Shown one piece after another: positions 8,568 through 15,848 of a stretch of 46,261 bases of DNA. The notes beneath the pieces are model-generated. The model saw only the letters and a list, made by a program, of their open reading frames with translations, made no database searches and was not told the origin of the DNA. The stretch is taken from assembly GCA_030039715.1 (NCBI GenBank), contig JASHVA010000033.1, forward strand, positions 1 through 46,261, written 5' to 3'. Made by a program: the position numbers and the translations under genes. Within the stretch, counting starts at the first letter, position 1. Each line of letters begins with the position of its first letter. This stretch comes from Thermoplasmata archaeon (GTDB lineage: Archaea > Thermoplasmatota > Thermoplasmata > Lutacidiplasmatales > UBA184).

Positions 8568-8966
8568 TCACGCGGCCGCGTTCGGCGCGGCGACCCGGAC
8601 GCCGCTCAGGACGCCGTCCTGGCCGGGGCGCGAGCGGACACGGACGAGGCCGAGGTCGGTCTCGAGGATCGCGCCCTTCGTGATGATGTTCCGCTGGACG
8701 TAGTTGGGGTTCGCCGGATTCTCGCGGACGGTGATCACGTTCGCCCGCTGCGTCTTCTTGGTCGCCGGGTCGTAGACGTTGATCGTCCGAGTCGTCAGGA
8801 TCCGGAGCTTCACGTTCGCTCCGCGGACGCGGTACGGCTTCACCGTCCCGCTGCCGAGCGTCGCGTGCTGGAGCTCGCGCGAGATCTCGAACCGGCGCTT
8901 CTTGCGGATCGGACGGAGGCGTCCGCCGGTGCGCTTGCGCCGCGAGCGGCCCTGCCAGATCCCCAT
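8568..8966 (-). CDS. rps8e: Ribosomal protein S8e
   Basis: Archaeal/eukaryotic-type small-subunit ribosomal protein with no bacterial homologue. 132 residues. Landmarks: MGIWQGRSRRKRTGGRLRPI at the N-terminus, KKRRFEISRE, GGN-like RVRGANVKLR, NPANPNYVQRNIITKGAILET and GQDGVLSGVRV at the end. The frame continues upstream without homology; the ATG at 8964-8966 is the universal S8e start. A TATA-like CTTATACC at about 9000-9007 (reading leftward) is 35-40 bp upstream. First gene of an operon with SRP19 and the GPN GTPase. Confidence 0.95.
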   Translation of the reverse strand: MGIWQGRSRRKRTGGRLRPIRKKRRFEISRELQHATLGSGTVKPYRVRGANVKLRILTTRTINVYDPATKKTQRANVITVRENPANPNYVQRNIITKGAILETDLGLVRVRSRPGQDGVLSGVRVAAPNAAA

Positions 8967-8999
8967 CTCGGCTCCGAGGGGCGTGCGAGCGGGGTTCGG

Positions 9000-9007
9000 T
9001 ATAAGAC
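9000..9007 (-). promoter_or_regulatory. TATA-like box of the S8e-SRP19-GPN operon
   Basis: Read leftward, this is CTTATACC in an otherwise GC-rich gap between rps8e and the rightward rnhB. It lies about 37 bp before the S8e ATG, which predicts a leader of roughly 10 nt. Call is by position and composition. Confidence 0.5.
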
Positions 9008-9098
9008 GTTTATCGCGCGGAGGGCGAGCTCCGCCGACCGGACGCCGTTCCGAGCGTCTTAATCCCCGGACTCGTTCCGTCGGCGCGGGGGGACGAAG

Positions 9099-9764
9099 AC
9101 GACGGGCGAGCGCGTCGTCGGGCTCGACGAGGCCGGGCGCGGCAGCGTGCTCGGTCCGCTCGTCGTCGGCGCGTTCGCCTGCGAGGCGACCGCGATCCCC
9201 GCCGTCGTCGCCGCGGGAGCGCGCGACTCGAAGCAGCTCACGCCGTCGCGCCGCGAGGAGGTCTACCGGCGGCTCGAGTCGCTCGGCGAACGGCGGTGGA
9301 TCTCGCTGCCCCCGCGCACGATCGACCGGTACGTCGCGCGCGGCCGGCTGAACCAGCTCGAGCTCGAGGCGTTCGCCGAGCTCGTGCGCGCGGTCCGACC
9401 GGACGTCGCCTACGTCGACGCCTGCGACCCCAACGAGGAGCGGTTCGGCCAGCGCCTGGCGACGCTCGCGGGCGGGACGGTCCGGGTCGTCAGCCGGCAT
9501 CGGGCCGACCGGGACCTGCCGATCGTCGGCGCCGCCTCCGTGGTCGCGAAGGTGCGGCGCGACGCCGAGCTCGCCGAGCTCCGGACCCTCGTCGACGAGC
9601 CGCTCGGTACCGGCTACCCGTCCGACCCGACGACCCGGGACTGCGTGCTGCGGCATGCCGCGGACGGACGGCGCGTCCCGCCGTGGATGCGACGCTCGTG
9701 GGAGACGGTCCAAAGGGTTAAGCGAAGTCGACCGGCTCGGACCCTCGAAGCGTTCGCCCCATGA
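9099..9764 (+). CDS. rnhB: Ribonuclease HII (start codon uncertain)
   Basis: Cleaves the RNA strand of RNA-DNA hybrids and single embedded ribonucleotides. The catalytic Asp-Glu pair is in GLDEAGRGSVLGPLV (encoded from 9120); further acidic residues are in AYVDACDPNEERFG and HRADRDLPIVGAASVVAK. About 220 residues, normal size. The first ATG, GTG or TTG in frame is the GTG at 9147, which would delete the catalytic motif. From the upstream stop at 9060-9062 the only near-cognates are AAG at 9096 and ACG at 9093, 9099 and 9102. The boundary given assumes an ACG start. A TATA-like CTTAAT at 9058-9063 points to transcription beginning near 9086. The end overlaps the next ATG as ATGA. Confidence 0.88.
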   Translation, partial: TTGERVVGLDEAGRGSVLGPLVVGAFACEATAIPAVVAAGARDSKQLTPSRREEVYRRLESLGERRWISLPPRTIDRYVARGRLNQLELEAFAELVRAVRPDVAYVDACDPNEERFGQRLATLAGGTVRVVSRHRADRDLPIVGAASVVAKVRRDAELAELRTLVDEPLGTGYPSDPTTRDCVLRHAADGRRVPPWMRRSWETVQRVKRSRPARTLEAFAP

Positions 9765-10096
9765 CCGTCGAAGAGACGCTCGCCCACCTCGTGGACCGGT
9801 TCAACCGGAAGGCCGAGGCGACCCCCGCGATGAAGGAGGAACTCCAGGGACTCGCCCGCACGATCCGGATCCGGCTGACGGACGGGGCGAGCTACGCGGT
9901 CGACCTCAAGGAGGGCCGGCTGACCAACCTGAGGACCGCTCCGAACGGGAGCGCCGACGTGACGATCACGACGGACGTCGCGACGTTCCACGGGCTCGTG
10001 AAGAAGGAGATCGGGCCGATGAAGGCGCTCGTGACGCGCAAGCTCGCGATCGAGGGGAGCCTCGAGGATAAGCTCCTCTTCCGCAAGCTGCTCTAG
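9761..10096 (+). CDS. SCP2-like sterol-carrier-fold protein
   Basis: 111 residues with the sterol carrier protein 2 fold, a small soluble lipid- or acyl-binding domain. Seen: N-terminal helix ETLAHLVDRFNRKA, then TIRIRLTDGASYAVDLKEGRL, SADVTITTDVATFHGLVKKE, and the closing helix MKALVTRKLAIEGSLEDKLLF, the order seen in archaeal stand-alone SCP2 proteins. The ligand is unknown. The ATG overlaps the rnhB stop by 4 bp, so the two are co-translated, although no functional link to RNase HII is evident. Confidence 0.8.
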   Translation: MTVEETLAHLVDRFNRKAEATPAMKEELQGLARTIRIRLTDGASYAVDLKEGRLTNLRTAPNGSADVTITTDVATFHGLVKKEIGPMKALVTRKLAIEGSLEDKLLFRKLL

Positions 10097-10105
10097 GCGG
10101 CCCCG

Positions 10106-10606
10106 TCACGGGAGAAAGACGCACGAGGCGACGCAGACCCCGTAGTGGTCCATCGGGATCGAGAGCTCCTCGGTGCGGTACTGGATCCGGCGCAGCTCGA
10201 CGCCGCGGAAGTGCGCGATCTCCTGCATCCGCCACCGCAGGAACTCCTTGAGGGACTTCTGCGTCCCGTGGAGGTGCGCCTCGGCGACGTAGCCGCCCTG
10301 GCCGTCGGTCCGGAACCCGTAGGCGATCCCCGCGCTGATCACCTCGCCCTCTCCCCCCGCGTACCGGGCGAGGACGGCGTGCGTGATCGCGCCGCGGGCG
10401 ATCGGCACGCGGTCGACCTGGCGGATCCCGATCGGGAGGACGGAGGAGACGCTGACGAGGTTGCAGTCGCCGATTCCCGCCTGCAGGAGCGCGAGGTCGA
10501 ACGCGTTGAGTTCGCTCGTCTTGTTGATCCCCTTGCCGCTCGTGACGAAGAATCGGGTCGGGACGGGCACGAGCGTCGAGGCCCCGGCGGAGGTGCGGGC
10601 GGGCAC
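10106..10606 (-). CDS. pdaD: Pyruvoyl-dependent arginine decarboxylase
   Basis: Makes agmatine from arginine, the archaeal entry to polyamines and to agmatidine of tRNA-Ile2. The proenzyme cuts itself between two serines to create the pyruvoyl cofactor; the motif NLVSVSSVLP is present with the scissile pair at residues 54-55. Other landmarks: FFVTSGKGINKTSELNAFD, RGAITHAVLARYAG, GIAYGFRTDGQGGYVAEAH and a C-terminal DHYGVCVASCVFLP. 166 residues, the usual length. A TATA-like element (AAAGGTTAA, about 10629-10637) lies near 28 bp from the ATG, so the message is probably leaderless. Confidence 0.94.
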   Translation of the reverse strand: MPARTSAGASTLVPVPTRFFVTSGKGINKTSELNAFDLALLQAGIGDCNLVSVSSVLPIGIRQVDRVPIARGAITHAVLARYAGGEGEVISAGIAYGFRTDGQGGYVAEAHLHGTQKSLKEFLRWRMQEIAHFRGVELRRIQYRTEELSIPMDHYGVCVASCVFLP

Positions 10607-10652
10607 GGAGTCGCCGAAGGTCCGTCGGGCTTAACCTTTCGCGGCGCGACGG

Positions 10653-11222
10653 CTAGACCATGATCGCGTGGCGGCGGCGCATCGACTCCTCGGTCTCGCC
10701 GCGGGCCTTCAGGAGCTCCGCGATGAGCGCGTCGGTGAGCCGGAGGCTCGCCGACTCGAAGAGCGTGCCGAGCGGCGCGAGGCGGGGGCGTTCCGCATCT
10801 TCGGGAAGGTCGAGCGTGAGGAGGGCGGTCGCGATGTGGGCGAGCTTCGAGGAGGCTCTCGCCGTGCAGACGATCAGCTCCGCCCCCTCCCGTCGGACGA
10901 TGTTCGCGGTCTGGATCGACGAGGAGCTCTCCCCGCGACCCGACAGGATGAACACCGCGTCCCCCCGCCGCACGATCGGCGTGACGCTCTCGCCGATCAC
11001 GTAGGCCGAGAGCCCGATCTGCACGAGGCGCATCGCGAAGGCGCGCCCGATGATGCCGCTGCGGCCGGCCCCGTAGACGAACGTCGCCGGGGCCCGGGCC
11101 AGTATCCGGACCGCGGTCGCGACCGCCGCCGGCTCGAGGCGGTCGAGCGCCTCGGTCACCCGCTCGGCGATGTACCGTTGGGCCCGGCGAAAGGTCGCGG
11201 CCTCAGCGTCGGCGTCCGCCAC
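10653..11222 (-). CDS. hxlB: 6-phospho-3-hexuloisomerase (SIS domain)
   Basis: Isomerises 3-hexulose 6-phosphate and fructose 6-phosphate. In archaea lacking the oxidative pentose phosphate route, this reverse ribulose monophosphate step supplies ribulose 5-phosphate. 189 residues. Seen: FVYGAGRSGIIGRAFAMRL, the hallmark of this SIS subfamily, YVIGESVTPIV, FILSGRGESSSSIQTANIV and a C-terminal helix ending ESMRRRHAIMV. The partner hexulose-phosphate synthase is not in the window. The start overlaps the end of the upstream TIM-barrel gene by 20 bp, so the two are coupled. Confidence 0.9.
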   Translation of the reverse strand: MADADAEAATFRRAQRYIAERVTEALDRLEPAAVATAVRILARAPATFVYGAGRSGIIGRAFAMRLVQIGLSAYVIGESVTPIVRRGDAVFILSGRGESSSSIQTANIVRREGAELIVCTARASSKLAHIATALLTLDLPEDAERPRLAPLGTLFESASLRLTDALIAELLKARGETEESMRRRHAIMV

Positions 11223-12402
11223 GGCGGACCTCCTTCGAACGCCGGACCGGCCGGGACGGCTTCGCGCGGGACGGTCTCGCGCTCGGGCGTCGAGCCGGCT
11301 TCGGCTTCGGCTTCGGCTTGGGCCTCTCCGTCGCCTTCGGCTTCTCGGCGGGCGCGGGCGCCGGCTTCTTCGCGGGGGGCGGCGGCGGCGCGTGCTGCTT
11401 CGTCCACCGCCGGGTGAGCGCGCGTTCGTAGAGGAGCTTCATGTACATCGCGTCGTGCTCGAGGAGGGGCGAGCTCGAGATCACCGTCACGTCGTAGTCG
11501 CGCTCCGCGAGGAGCTCGGCGAGCGGGTCGAAGCGGACGAGCCCCCGCTTGATCGGCGTCAGGCGGAATTCCCCCGAGCCGTAGAACTCGACGCCGGAGA
11601 AGTTGAGGTAGAGCGGGCCGTCGGTCGCCGCGACGAACTCCTTCAGGATCGGCTCGAGCTGCTCGGGCTCGTCGAACGAGCGGCGCTCGCGCGCCGCGAG
11701 GTGGGGGAGGTTGAGCACCGGGACCGTGCCCTTCACCCGGTGGACGAGGTCGAGGACCTCCTCCCGCGAGCCGAAGACGTCGGGGTGGCCGCTCGGCTCG
11801 ATCGCGAGCCGGACGGCGCCGCGGGAGAACTGCTTCAGCCAGGAGGCGAGGTCGGTGACGATCTCGGTGAGCTCCTGGATCGAGTCGGCCCGCTCGCCGC
11901 CGCCGTAGAAGCCGAGGTGCGTCACCGCGAGCCGGGCGCCGAGCCCCTGGGCGAGGACGCCGGCCCACTGGATCTGGCGCGTCGACTGCTCGCGCGCGTC
12001 GCTCGAGCCGAAGAAGTCGACGTAGTACGGCGCGTGGAGCGTGAGGTCGGTGTCGAGCGCCCGCGCGAGCGCCTTCGTCTGCTGGAGGTCCGCGTAGTCC
12101 TTCGCGAGGCTCCAGGTGAGCGTGGTCAGCGAGTCCCGCTTCTTGATCGGTCCGGTCAGGGCGCCGAGCGACGGGACCCCTCCCTGGTGCTCCGCGCTCC
12201 CGACGTTCATCACGAGCTGCTGCGCGAGCTCGCGCGGGACCTTCCCGACCTCCTCGTCGAGCGCGAGCCGCGTGAGCGGATTCACCTTGATGAACTGGAC
12301 CTCCATCGCGGTGAGGCCGAGATGATGCACGTCGGCGATCCCGTCCCGGAGCGTGCGCCCCTTGCACGAGAGAGGGATCCCCGCAGGTCCGAAACGGATC
12401 AC
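11203..12402 (-). CDS. Xylose-isomerase-like/AP-endonuclease-2-like TIM barrel with basic C-terminal tail
   Basis: 399 residues. Residues 1-330 resemble the sugar-isomerase/endonuclease IV superfamily: IRFGPAGIPLSCKG, HHLGLTAMEVQFI, LTLHAPYYVDFFGSSD, LAVTHLGFYGGGERA and LAIEPSGHPDVFGS, with His and Glu at the usual barrel-end metal positions. Whether it acts on DNA or on a small substrate cannot be decided. Residues 334-399 are a low-complexity Pro/Lys/Arg tail (AKKPAPAPAEKPK, PKPKPKPKPARRP, ending RRGGRRR) that looks disordered and nucleic-acid binding. The tail favours a DNA- or RNA-linked role. The 3' end overlaps the hexuloisomerase start. Confidence 0.8.
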   Translation of the reverse strand: MIRFGPAGIPLSCKGRTLRDGIADVHHLGLTAMEVQFIKVNPLTRLALDEEVGKVPRELAQQLVMNVGSAEHQGGVPSLGALTGPIKKRDSLTTLTWSLAKDYADLQQTKALARALDTDLTLHAPYYVDFFGSSDAREQSTRQIQWAGVLAQGLGARLAVTHLGFYGGGERADSIQELTEIVTDLASWLKQFSRGAVRLAIEPSGHPDVFGSREEVLDLVHRVKGTVPVLNLPHLAARERRSFDEPEQLEPILKEFVAATDGPLYLNFSGVEFYGSGEFRLTPIKRGLVRFDPLAELLAERDYDVTVISSSPLLEHDAMYMKLLYERALTRRWTKQHAPPPPPAKKPAPAPAEKPKATERPKPKPKPKPARRPSARPSRAKPSRPVRRSKEVRRGGRRR

Positions 12403-12448
12403 GAGTAACCAGACCTCAAAAACGACGGACCCGCGGGAAGGTGCGAAC

Positions 12449-13093
12449 CTATATAGCGGGAGCCCGGGGCGCGGCCGGGACCGATCCCGGTCCCTCCCGC
12501 GCGGGCCGAAAGCCGCGCGCCACGAGGTACAGTTCGGAGGACGGTTCCCGGGACGCCGGCGGCTTCGTGCGCCGGACGTCGGAGAAGTCGCCGCGGAGCT
12601 CCGCCTCGAGCGACGGGACGAGGTCGCCGTCGAACACCTTCGCGACGAACGATCCTCCCGGGAGGAGGACCGTCCGGGCGAGCCGGAGCGCGGCGCGGAC
12701 GAGGTCGACGGACCGGGCGTGGTCGGTGGCGTAGGCGCCGCTGATCCGCGGCGACATGTCGGAGAGCACCACGTCGAAGCGCGTTCCCCCGAGGCGGGCC
12801 GCGAGCCGTTCGTCCCCGACCCGGCCGCGCACGACCTCGACGCCGTCGATCGGCTCGATCGCCCGGGGGTCGACGGCGACCACGCGTCCCCGCGACCCGA
12901 CGCGGTCGGCCGCGACCAGGGACCAGCCGCCCGGCGCCGCCCCGAGGTCGAGCGCCCGGGCGCCCGGCCGCAGGATCCGGAACCGGTCGTCCACGTAGGC
13001 GAGCTTGAACGCCGCCCGGGAGCGCAGTCCCTCGCGCTGGGCCGCGCGGTAGTACGGGTCCCGTCGCCGTTCCGCGACGAAGCGGCGAGGCAT
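12449..13093 (-). CDS. rlmE: FtsJ/RlmE-type rRNA 2'-O-methyltransferase
   Basis: SAM-dependent 2'-O-ribose methyltransferase of the RrmJ/FtsJ family. 214 residues from the ATG at 13091-13093. Seen: N-terminal RRDPYYRAAQREGLRSRAAFKL with the catalytic Lys in RAAFKL, SAM motif I ALDLGAAPGGWS, VVAVDPRAIEPIDGV, the catalytic Asp in VVLSDMSPRISG, and FVAKVFDGD, which contains the second Lys. The Lys-Asp-Lys-Glu tetrad is therefore mostly visible; ELYLVARGF supplies the Glu. Upstream in-frame sequence runs through the tRNA-Pro gene, so the long frame is not used. A TATA-like CATAAA near 13121 gives a leaderless fit. Confidence 0.92.
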   Translation of the reverse strand: MPRRFVAERRRDPYYRAAQREGLRSRAAFKLAYVDDRFRILRPGARALDLGAAPGGWSLVAADRVGSRGRVVAVDPRAIEPIDGVEVVRGRVGDERLAARLGGTRFDVVLSDMSPRISGAYATDHARSVDLVRAALRLARTVLLPGGSFVAKVFDGDLVPSLEAELRGDFSDVRRTKPPASREPSSELYLVARGFRPAREGPGSVPAAPRAPAI

Positions 13094-13151
13094 CGCGGCC
13101 GGCGGGAGCCGACCCGGCTTTATGACGGGACCGCCCGGGCCGGGCGGCGGA

Positions 13152-13226
13152 TGGGGCCGTCCGAATTTGAATCGGAGTCTCTTGCACCCCAAGCAAGAAG
13201 GATGGTCCAAGCTACCCCACGGCCCC
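13152..13226 (-). tRNA. tRNA-Pro (anticodon GGG)
   Basis: Read leftward, a 75-nt cloverleaf. Acceptor stem GGGGCCG (13220-13226) pairs with CGGCCCC (13153-13159), followed by discriminator A. The D arm begins GGGTAGCTTGG. The anticodon arm is CTTGC-TTGGGGT-GCAAG with anticodon GGG, and the T arm is TCCGA-TTCAAAT-TCGGA. CCA is not encoded and there is no intron. A TATA-like TTATCTA (about 13258-13267) lies some 36 bp upstream. Confidence 0.95.
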
Positions 13227-13257
13227 ACGCCGCGCGGCGGCGCGCCGACCCGGACCG

Positions 13258-13267
13258 TTTAGATAAT
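13258..13267 (-). promoter_or_regulatory. TATA-like box of tRNA-Pro
   Basis: Read leftward, ATTATCTAAA is an AT island in a GC-rich gap, centred about 36 bp upstream of the first tRNA base. Position and composition fit an archaeal TATA box. No other gene starts here. Confidence 0.5.
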
Positions 13268-13287
13268 GGTTTCCGGCCCGCGGGGCG

Positions 13288-13473
13288 TCAGTGGTGGACG
13301 TAGAACCAGGCGCCCATCCCGAAGGCGACGATGATCGCGATGCTCGCGACCGTCACCCAGAAGAAGACCCAGAGCTCGTGGGCCCCCTCCTCGGGGGTCA
13401 CGTGGGCCGGCGCGGTCGACGTGCCGGGCGTCGGCGTGTAGGGGGTGCGGTACGGTTCTCCGCCCTCGGTCAC
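13288..13473 (-). CDS. Small single-pass membrane protein, unknown
   Basis: 61 residues: a polar Pro/Thr-rich N-terminus (PYRTPYTPTPGTSTAP), then one membrane segment, LWVFFWVTVASIAIIVAFGMG, and a short AWFYVHH end. Not recognised. Small one-helix proteins of this kind often accompany heme-copper oxidases or other respiratory complexes, and the respiratory operon begins about 900 bp away on the same strand, but it is separated by another gene, so that link is only suggestive. The frame is uninterrupted and hydrophobicity is concentrated in one block, which supports a real gene. Confidence 0.6.
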   Translation of the reverse strand: MTEGGEPYRTPYTPTPGTSTAPAHVTPEEGAHELWVFFWVTVASIAIIVAFGMGAWFYVHH

Positions 13474-13529
13474 GGCGACCCGACCGAAAGCAGTCGGGCG
13501 CGATTCTTAACGGCTCGGTTCGTGCGGGT

Positions 13530-14246
13530 CTATCCGGCGAACCACGGGAGTCGCGCCGCGGGGCCGGTCGGCTTCAGCACGAGGAGATGCAGGTTCGCCC
13601 CCGGGTCGCCGGGCGCATAGGCGTCGCGCTGGGCGAGCTGGTAGAGGAGGTAGAGCGCGTCCTCGTCGGAGTGGACGCCGAGCGAGCGCTGCACGTCGAT
13701 CCCGAAGCGCTGGCGCAGGAGCGCGAGCATCTCCTCGAAGTCGATCGGCCCGGACTCCTCGCCGCCCTGGGCCCGGCGGAAGAGGCCGACCACGATGCCG
13801 GTGGCGACGCGGAGGATCTCCCTCGGCTCGGCGACGCGGAGCCGGAAGTGGGCCGCGTTCGCCGCCGCGCGGTCCGCGGGCGGCACGACCAGCACGGCAA
13901 CCTCGCTCTCGACGGCCTCGGCTCCGGTGCGCGAAAGGCGCGCCCAGGTCTCGTCCGCGGCGCCGTCGTTCGCGACCACGAAGATCGCGCGGTGCGGCGG
14001 CGAGCGGTCCGTTCGGACCCCGGCCGCCCAGCGGTCGACCCCTTCGTCGACGGTCCCGGACGCCGCACCGTAGACGAAGACCGGGAACGTGCGGCGGGGC
14101 ACCCCGGCCTCCTGCACCCAGAACGACGGGGCCGTCTCCGACTCGCGACGGGCCGGCGGCACGCGGGCGAATCCCAGCTTCTTCAGCACGGTCTCGGCGC
14201 TGCGCAGTCGGTCGGCGGCGCCTCCGACCCGGTCGGAGTCCGACAT
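13530..14246 (-). CDS. Hypothetical soluble protein, unknown function
   Basis: 238 residues from the ATG at 14244-14246; a GTG at 14255 would add three residues, but the ATG sits at leaderless distance (about 28 bp) from a TATA-like GAGATAAG at 14270-14277. Not recognised. Visible blocks: RRTFPVFVYGAASGTVDEGVD, RAIFVVANDGAADETWARLSR (an alpha/beta look), VAVLVVPPADRAAANAAHFRL and FEEMLALLRQRFGIDVQRSLG. There is no membrane segment, metal motif or nucleotide-binding loop. It lies immediately downstream of the ctaB end of the respiratory operon in the same direction, but has its own promoter-like site. Confidence 0.65.
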   Translation of the reverse strand: MSDSDRVGGAADRLRSAETVLKKLGFARVPPARRESETAPSFWVQEAGVPRRTFPVFVYGAASGTVDEGVDRWAAGVRTDRSPPHRAIFVVANDGAADETWARLSRTGAEAVESEVAVLVVPPADRAAANAAHFRLRVAEPREILRVATGIVVGLFRRAQGGEESGPIDFEEMLALLRQRFGIDVQRSLGVHSDEDALYLLYQLAQRDAYAPGDPGANLHLLVLKPTGPAARLPWFAG

Positions 14247-14303
14247 CCGCTCCACTAGTACGGGCGCCCGAGATAAGCTCGACGTGCGAGTGGCGCGGGG
14301 TAA

Positions 14304-15230
14304 CTAGAGTCCGGCAGGGAAACCGACGCGGAGGAGCGGGGCGTTCGCCACGATCGCGAGGACGACCGCGAGGAGGTACGGCCCCGAGTAGATGAACCCG
14401 CGACGCGCGACCGGTCGCGTGACCTCTCGCCAGAGCGGCAGCGTGAGCGCGACGAACAGGACGCCGAGGACGAGGAGGAGGACGAGGATCGGCCAGGCGA
14501 GGACCCCCGTGAGCCCGATGAGCAGGGTCGCGGGGACGAGGAGCGCGGCCGAGACGACGACCACCTTCCCCGAGAACGCCACGTCGTCCATCCGCGGCAG
14601 CATCGGGAGCCCGACCCGGGCGTAGTCGTCCTTGAGGAGGAGCGCGAGGCTCCAGAAGTGCGGCGGCGTCCACAGGAAGACGAGCACCGCGAAGGCGATC
14701 ACCCCGGGAGTCCAGGCGCCGACCGCCGCGGCGCTCCCGGCGAGGGCGGGCGCGCTGCCCGCGAATCCTCCGATGACGATGTTCCAGCTCGACCGGCGCT
14801 TCAGGAGCGCGGTATAGACGACGACGTAGGTCAGTCCCCCGAGGAAGATAGAGAATCCGGTGAGCGGATTCAGGAGCCAGCTCGCGAAGCCGACGCCCGC
14901 GCCGAGGAAGGCGAGCCCGAGGACGGCGACGGCGCCGCTCGGAGCGATCCGCTCGTCGGGGAGTGGCCGCGAGCGCGTCCGCTTCATCCGGGCGTCGACG
15001 TCCCGGTCGAGGTAGTGGTTCAGCATCGCCGCGCCGGCGGAGGCGGCCGCCCCGGTGACGAGCAGGACGCCGAGCCGGAGCCAGTCGATCGGCTGGGGCG
15101 TCGCGAGCAGGAAGCCGCCGAGGGCGACGGTGCAGATCAGCGCGGTGATGCCGGGCTTCGCGAGCGCGAGGAAGTCGCGCGCCCGGCTCGGAGGGCGGGT
15201 CGATGCGGCCGTCGCGGGAGGGGAGGCCAT
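14304..15230 (-). CDS. ctaB: Protoheme IX farnesyltransferase (heme O synthase)
   Basis: UbiA-family membrane prenyltransferase that adds a farnesyl group to heme B to give heme O, the precursor of heme A for the oxidase encoded in the same operon. 308 residues with about nine hydrophobic helices. The first Asp-rich site is NHYLDRDVDARMKRTRSRPL, and WTPPHFWSLALLLKDDYARVGLPML is the second conserved loop (residues here quoted only as landmarks WTPPHFW and KDDYARVG). The ATG at 15228-15230 is chosen because the upstream part of the open frame has no homology and overlaps ctaA. Last gene of the respiratory operon. Confidence 0.94.
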   Translation of the reverse strand: MASPPATAASTRPPSRARDFLALAKPGITALICTVALGGFLLATPQPIDWLRLGVLLVTGAAASAGAAMLNHYLDRDVDARMKRTRSRPLPDERIAPSGAVAVLGLAFLGAGVGFASWLLNPLTGFSIFLGGLTYVVVYTALLKRRSSWNIVIGGFAGSAPALAGSAAAVGAWTPGVIAFAVLVFLWTPPHFWSLALLLKDDYARVGLPMLPRMDDVAFSGKVVVVSAALLVPATLLIGLTGVLAWPILVLLLVLGVLFVALTLPLWREVTRPVARRGFIYSGPYLLAVVLAIVANAPLLRVGFPAGL

Positions 15231-15259
15231 CGCTCGACGCCGGCCCTCGGGCGCGACGC

Positions 15260-15841
15260 TCAGCCCTCCCGGGGGGTGACGCCGGCGACGGGGCGGTCGA
15301 CGCTCCGATCCCGGGCGGTGGGGCGCGGCGCGGCCGCCGACGGGGCCGGACGGTCCTCCTCCGAGGCGCGGCGGGCCCACTCGATCCATCGGCGCGGCAT
15401 CTCTTTCAGGTTCGCGAGGACGGTCAGGATGAGCAGCACCCCGAAGAGCACGGTCGCGATCGCGAGATGCACGAGGACGACGCCCGCGAGGAGCGACGTC
15501 TCGATGACGAGCCCGCCGAGCAGCGCTTCCGTGACGACGAGGGCCAGCGCCCCGAGTGCGAGCTTGAGCAGCGCCTTGCGGCTCCGTTCGAACGCCACGC
15601 CGAGGAGCGTCAGCACGAGCACGCTCATCGAGAGGAAGAACGCGGAGACGCGGTGACTCCACTCGATCGCCGCCCCGCCCGTGAACGCGGGGAGGAGGTT
15701 GCCGTTCCCGTAGCAGGTCGGCCAGTCGGGGCAGGCGAGGCCGTTGTCGGTCGTGATCACGTTCCCGCCGAGGATGATCGTCATGTAGCAGAGGACGAGC
15801 GCGACGACGGCGGCGATGCGGAAGAAATCGTGGCCGCGCAT
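15260..15841 (-). CDS. ctaA: Heme A synthase, compact four-helix form
   Basis: Oxidises heme O to heme A for cytochrome oxidase. 193 residues with only four membrane helices, half the size of bacterial CtaA/Cox15; a compact single-repeat form is known in some archaea. Seen: CPDWPTC (Cys37 and Cys43, the external loop cysteine pair), EWSHR with heme ligand His63, and a second candidate ligand His125 in VVLVHLAIAT. The C-terminal 45 residues are a polar, Pro/Arg-rich tail. A functional enzyme of this kind would need to dimerise to rebuild the eight-helix bundle (inference). It lies 7 bp after the subunit I stop and 29 bp before ctaB. Confidence 0.9.
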   Translation of the reverse strand: MRGHDFFRIAAVVALVLCYMTIILGGNVITTDNGLACPDWPTCYGNGNLLPAFTGGAAIEWSHRVSAFFLSMSVLVLTLLGVAFERSRKALLKLALGALALVVTEALLGGLVIETSLLAGVVLVHLAIATVLFGVLLILTVLANLKEMPRRWIEWARRASEEDRPAPSAAAPRPTARDRSVDRPVAGVTPREG

Positions 15842-15848
15842 CGGGGTC

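Noticed and set aside
9147..9764. RNase HII starting at the GTG 9147.
   Set aside because: This start removes GLDEAGRG with the catalytic Asp and Glu; used only as the fallback canonical start.
11280..11410. Repetitive-looking DNA (GGCTTCGGCTTCGG type) considered as a tandem repeat or CRISPR-like array.
   Set aside because: It encodes the Pro/Lys tail of the TIM-barrel protein; the periodicity is codon repetition with no unique spacers.
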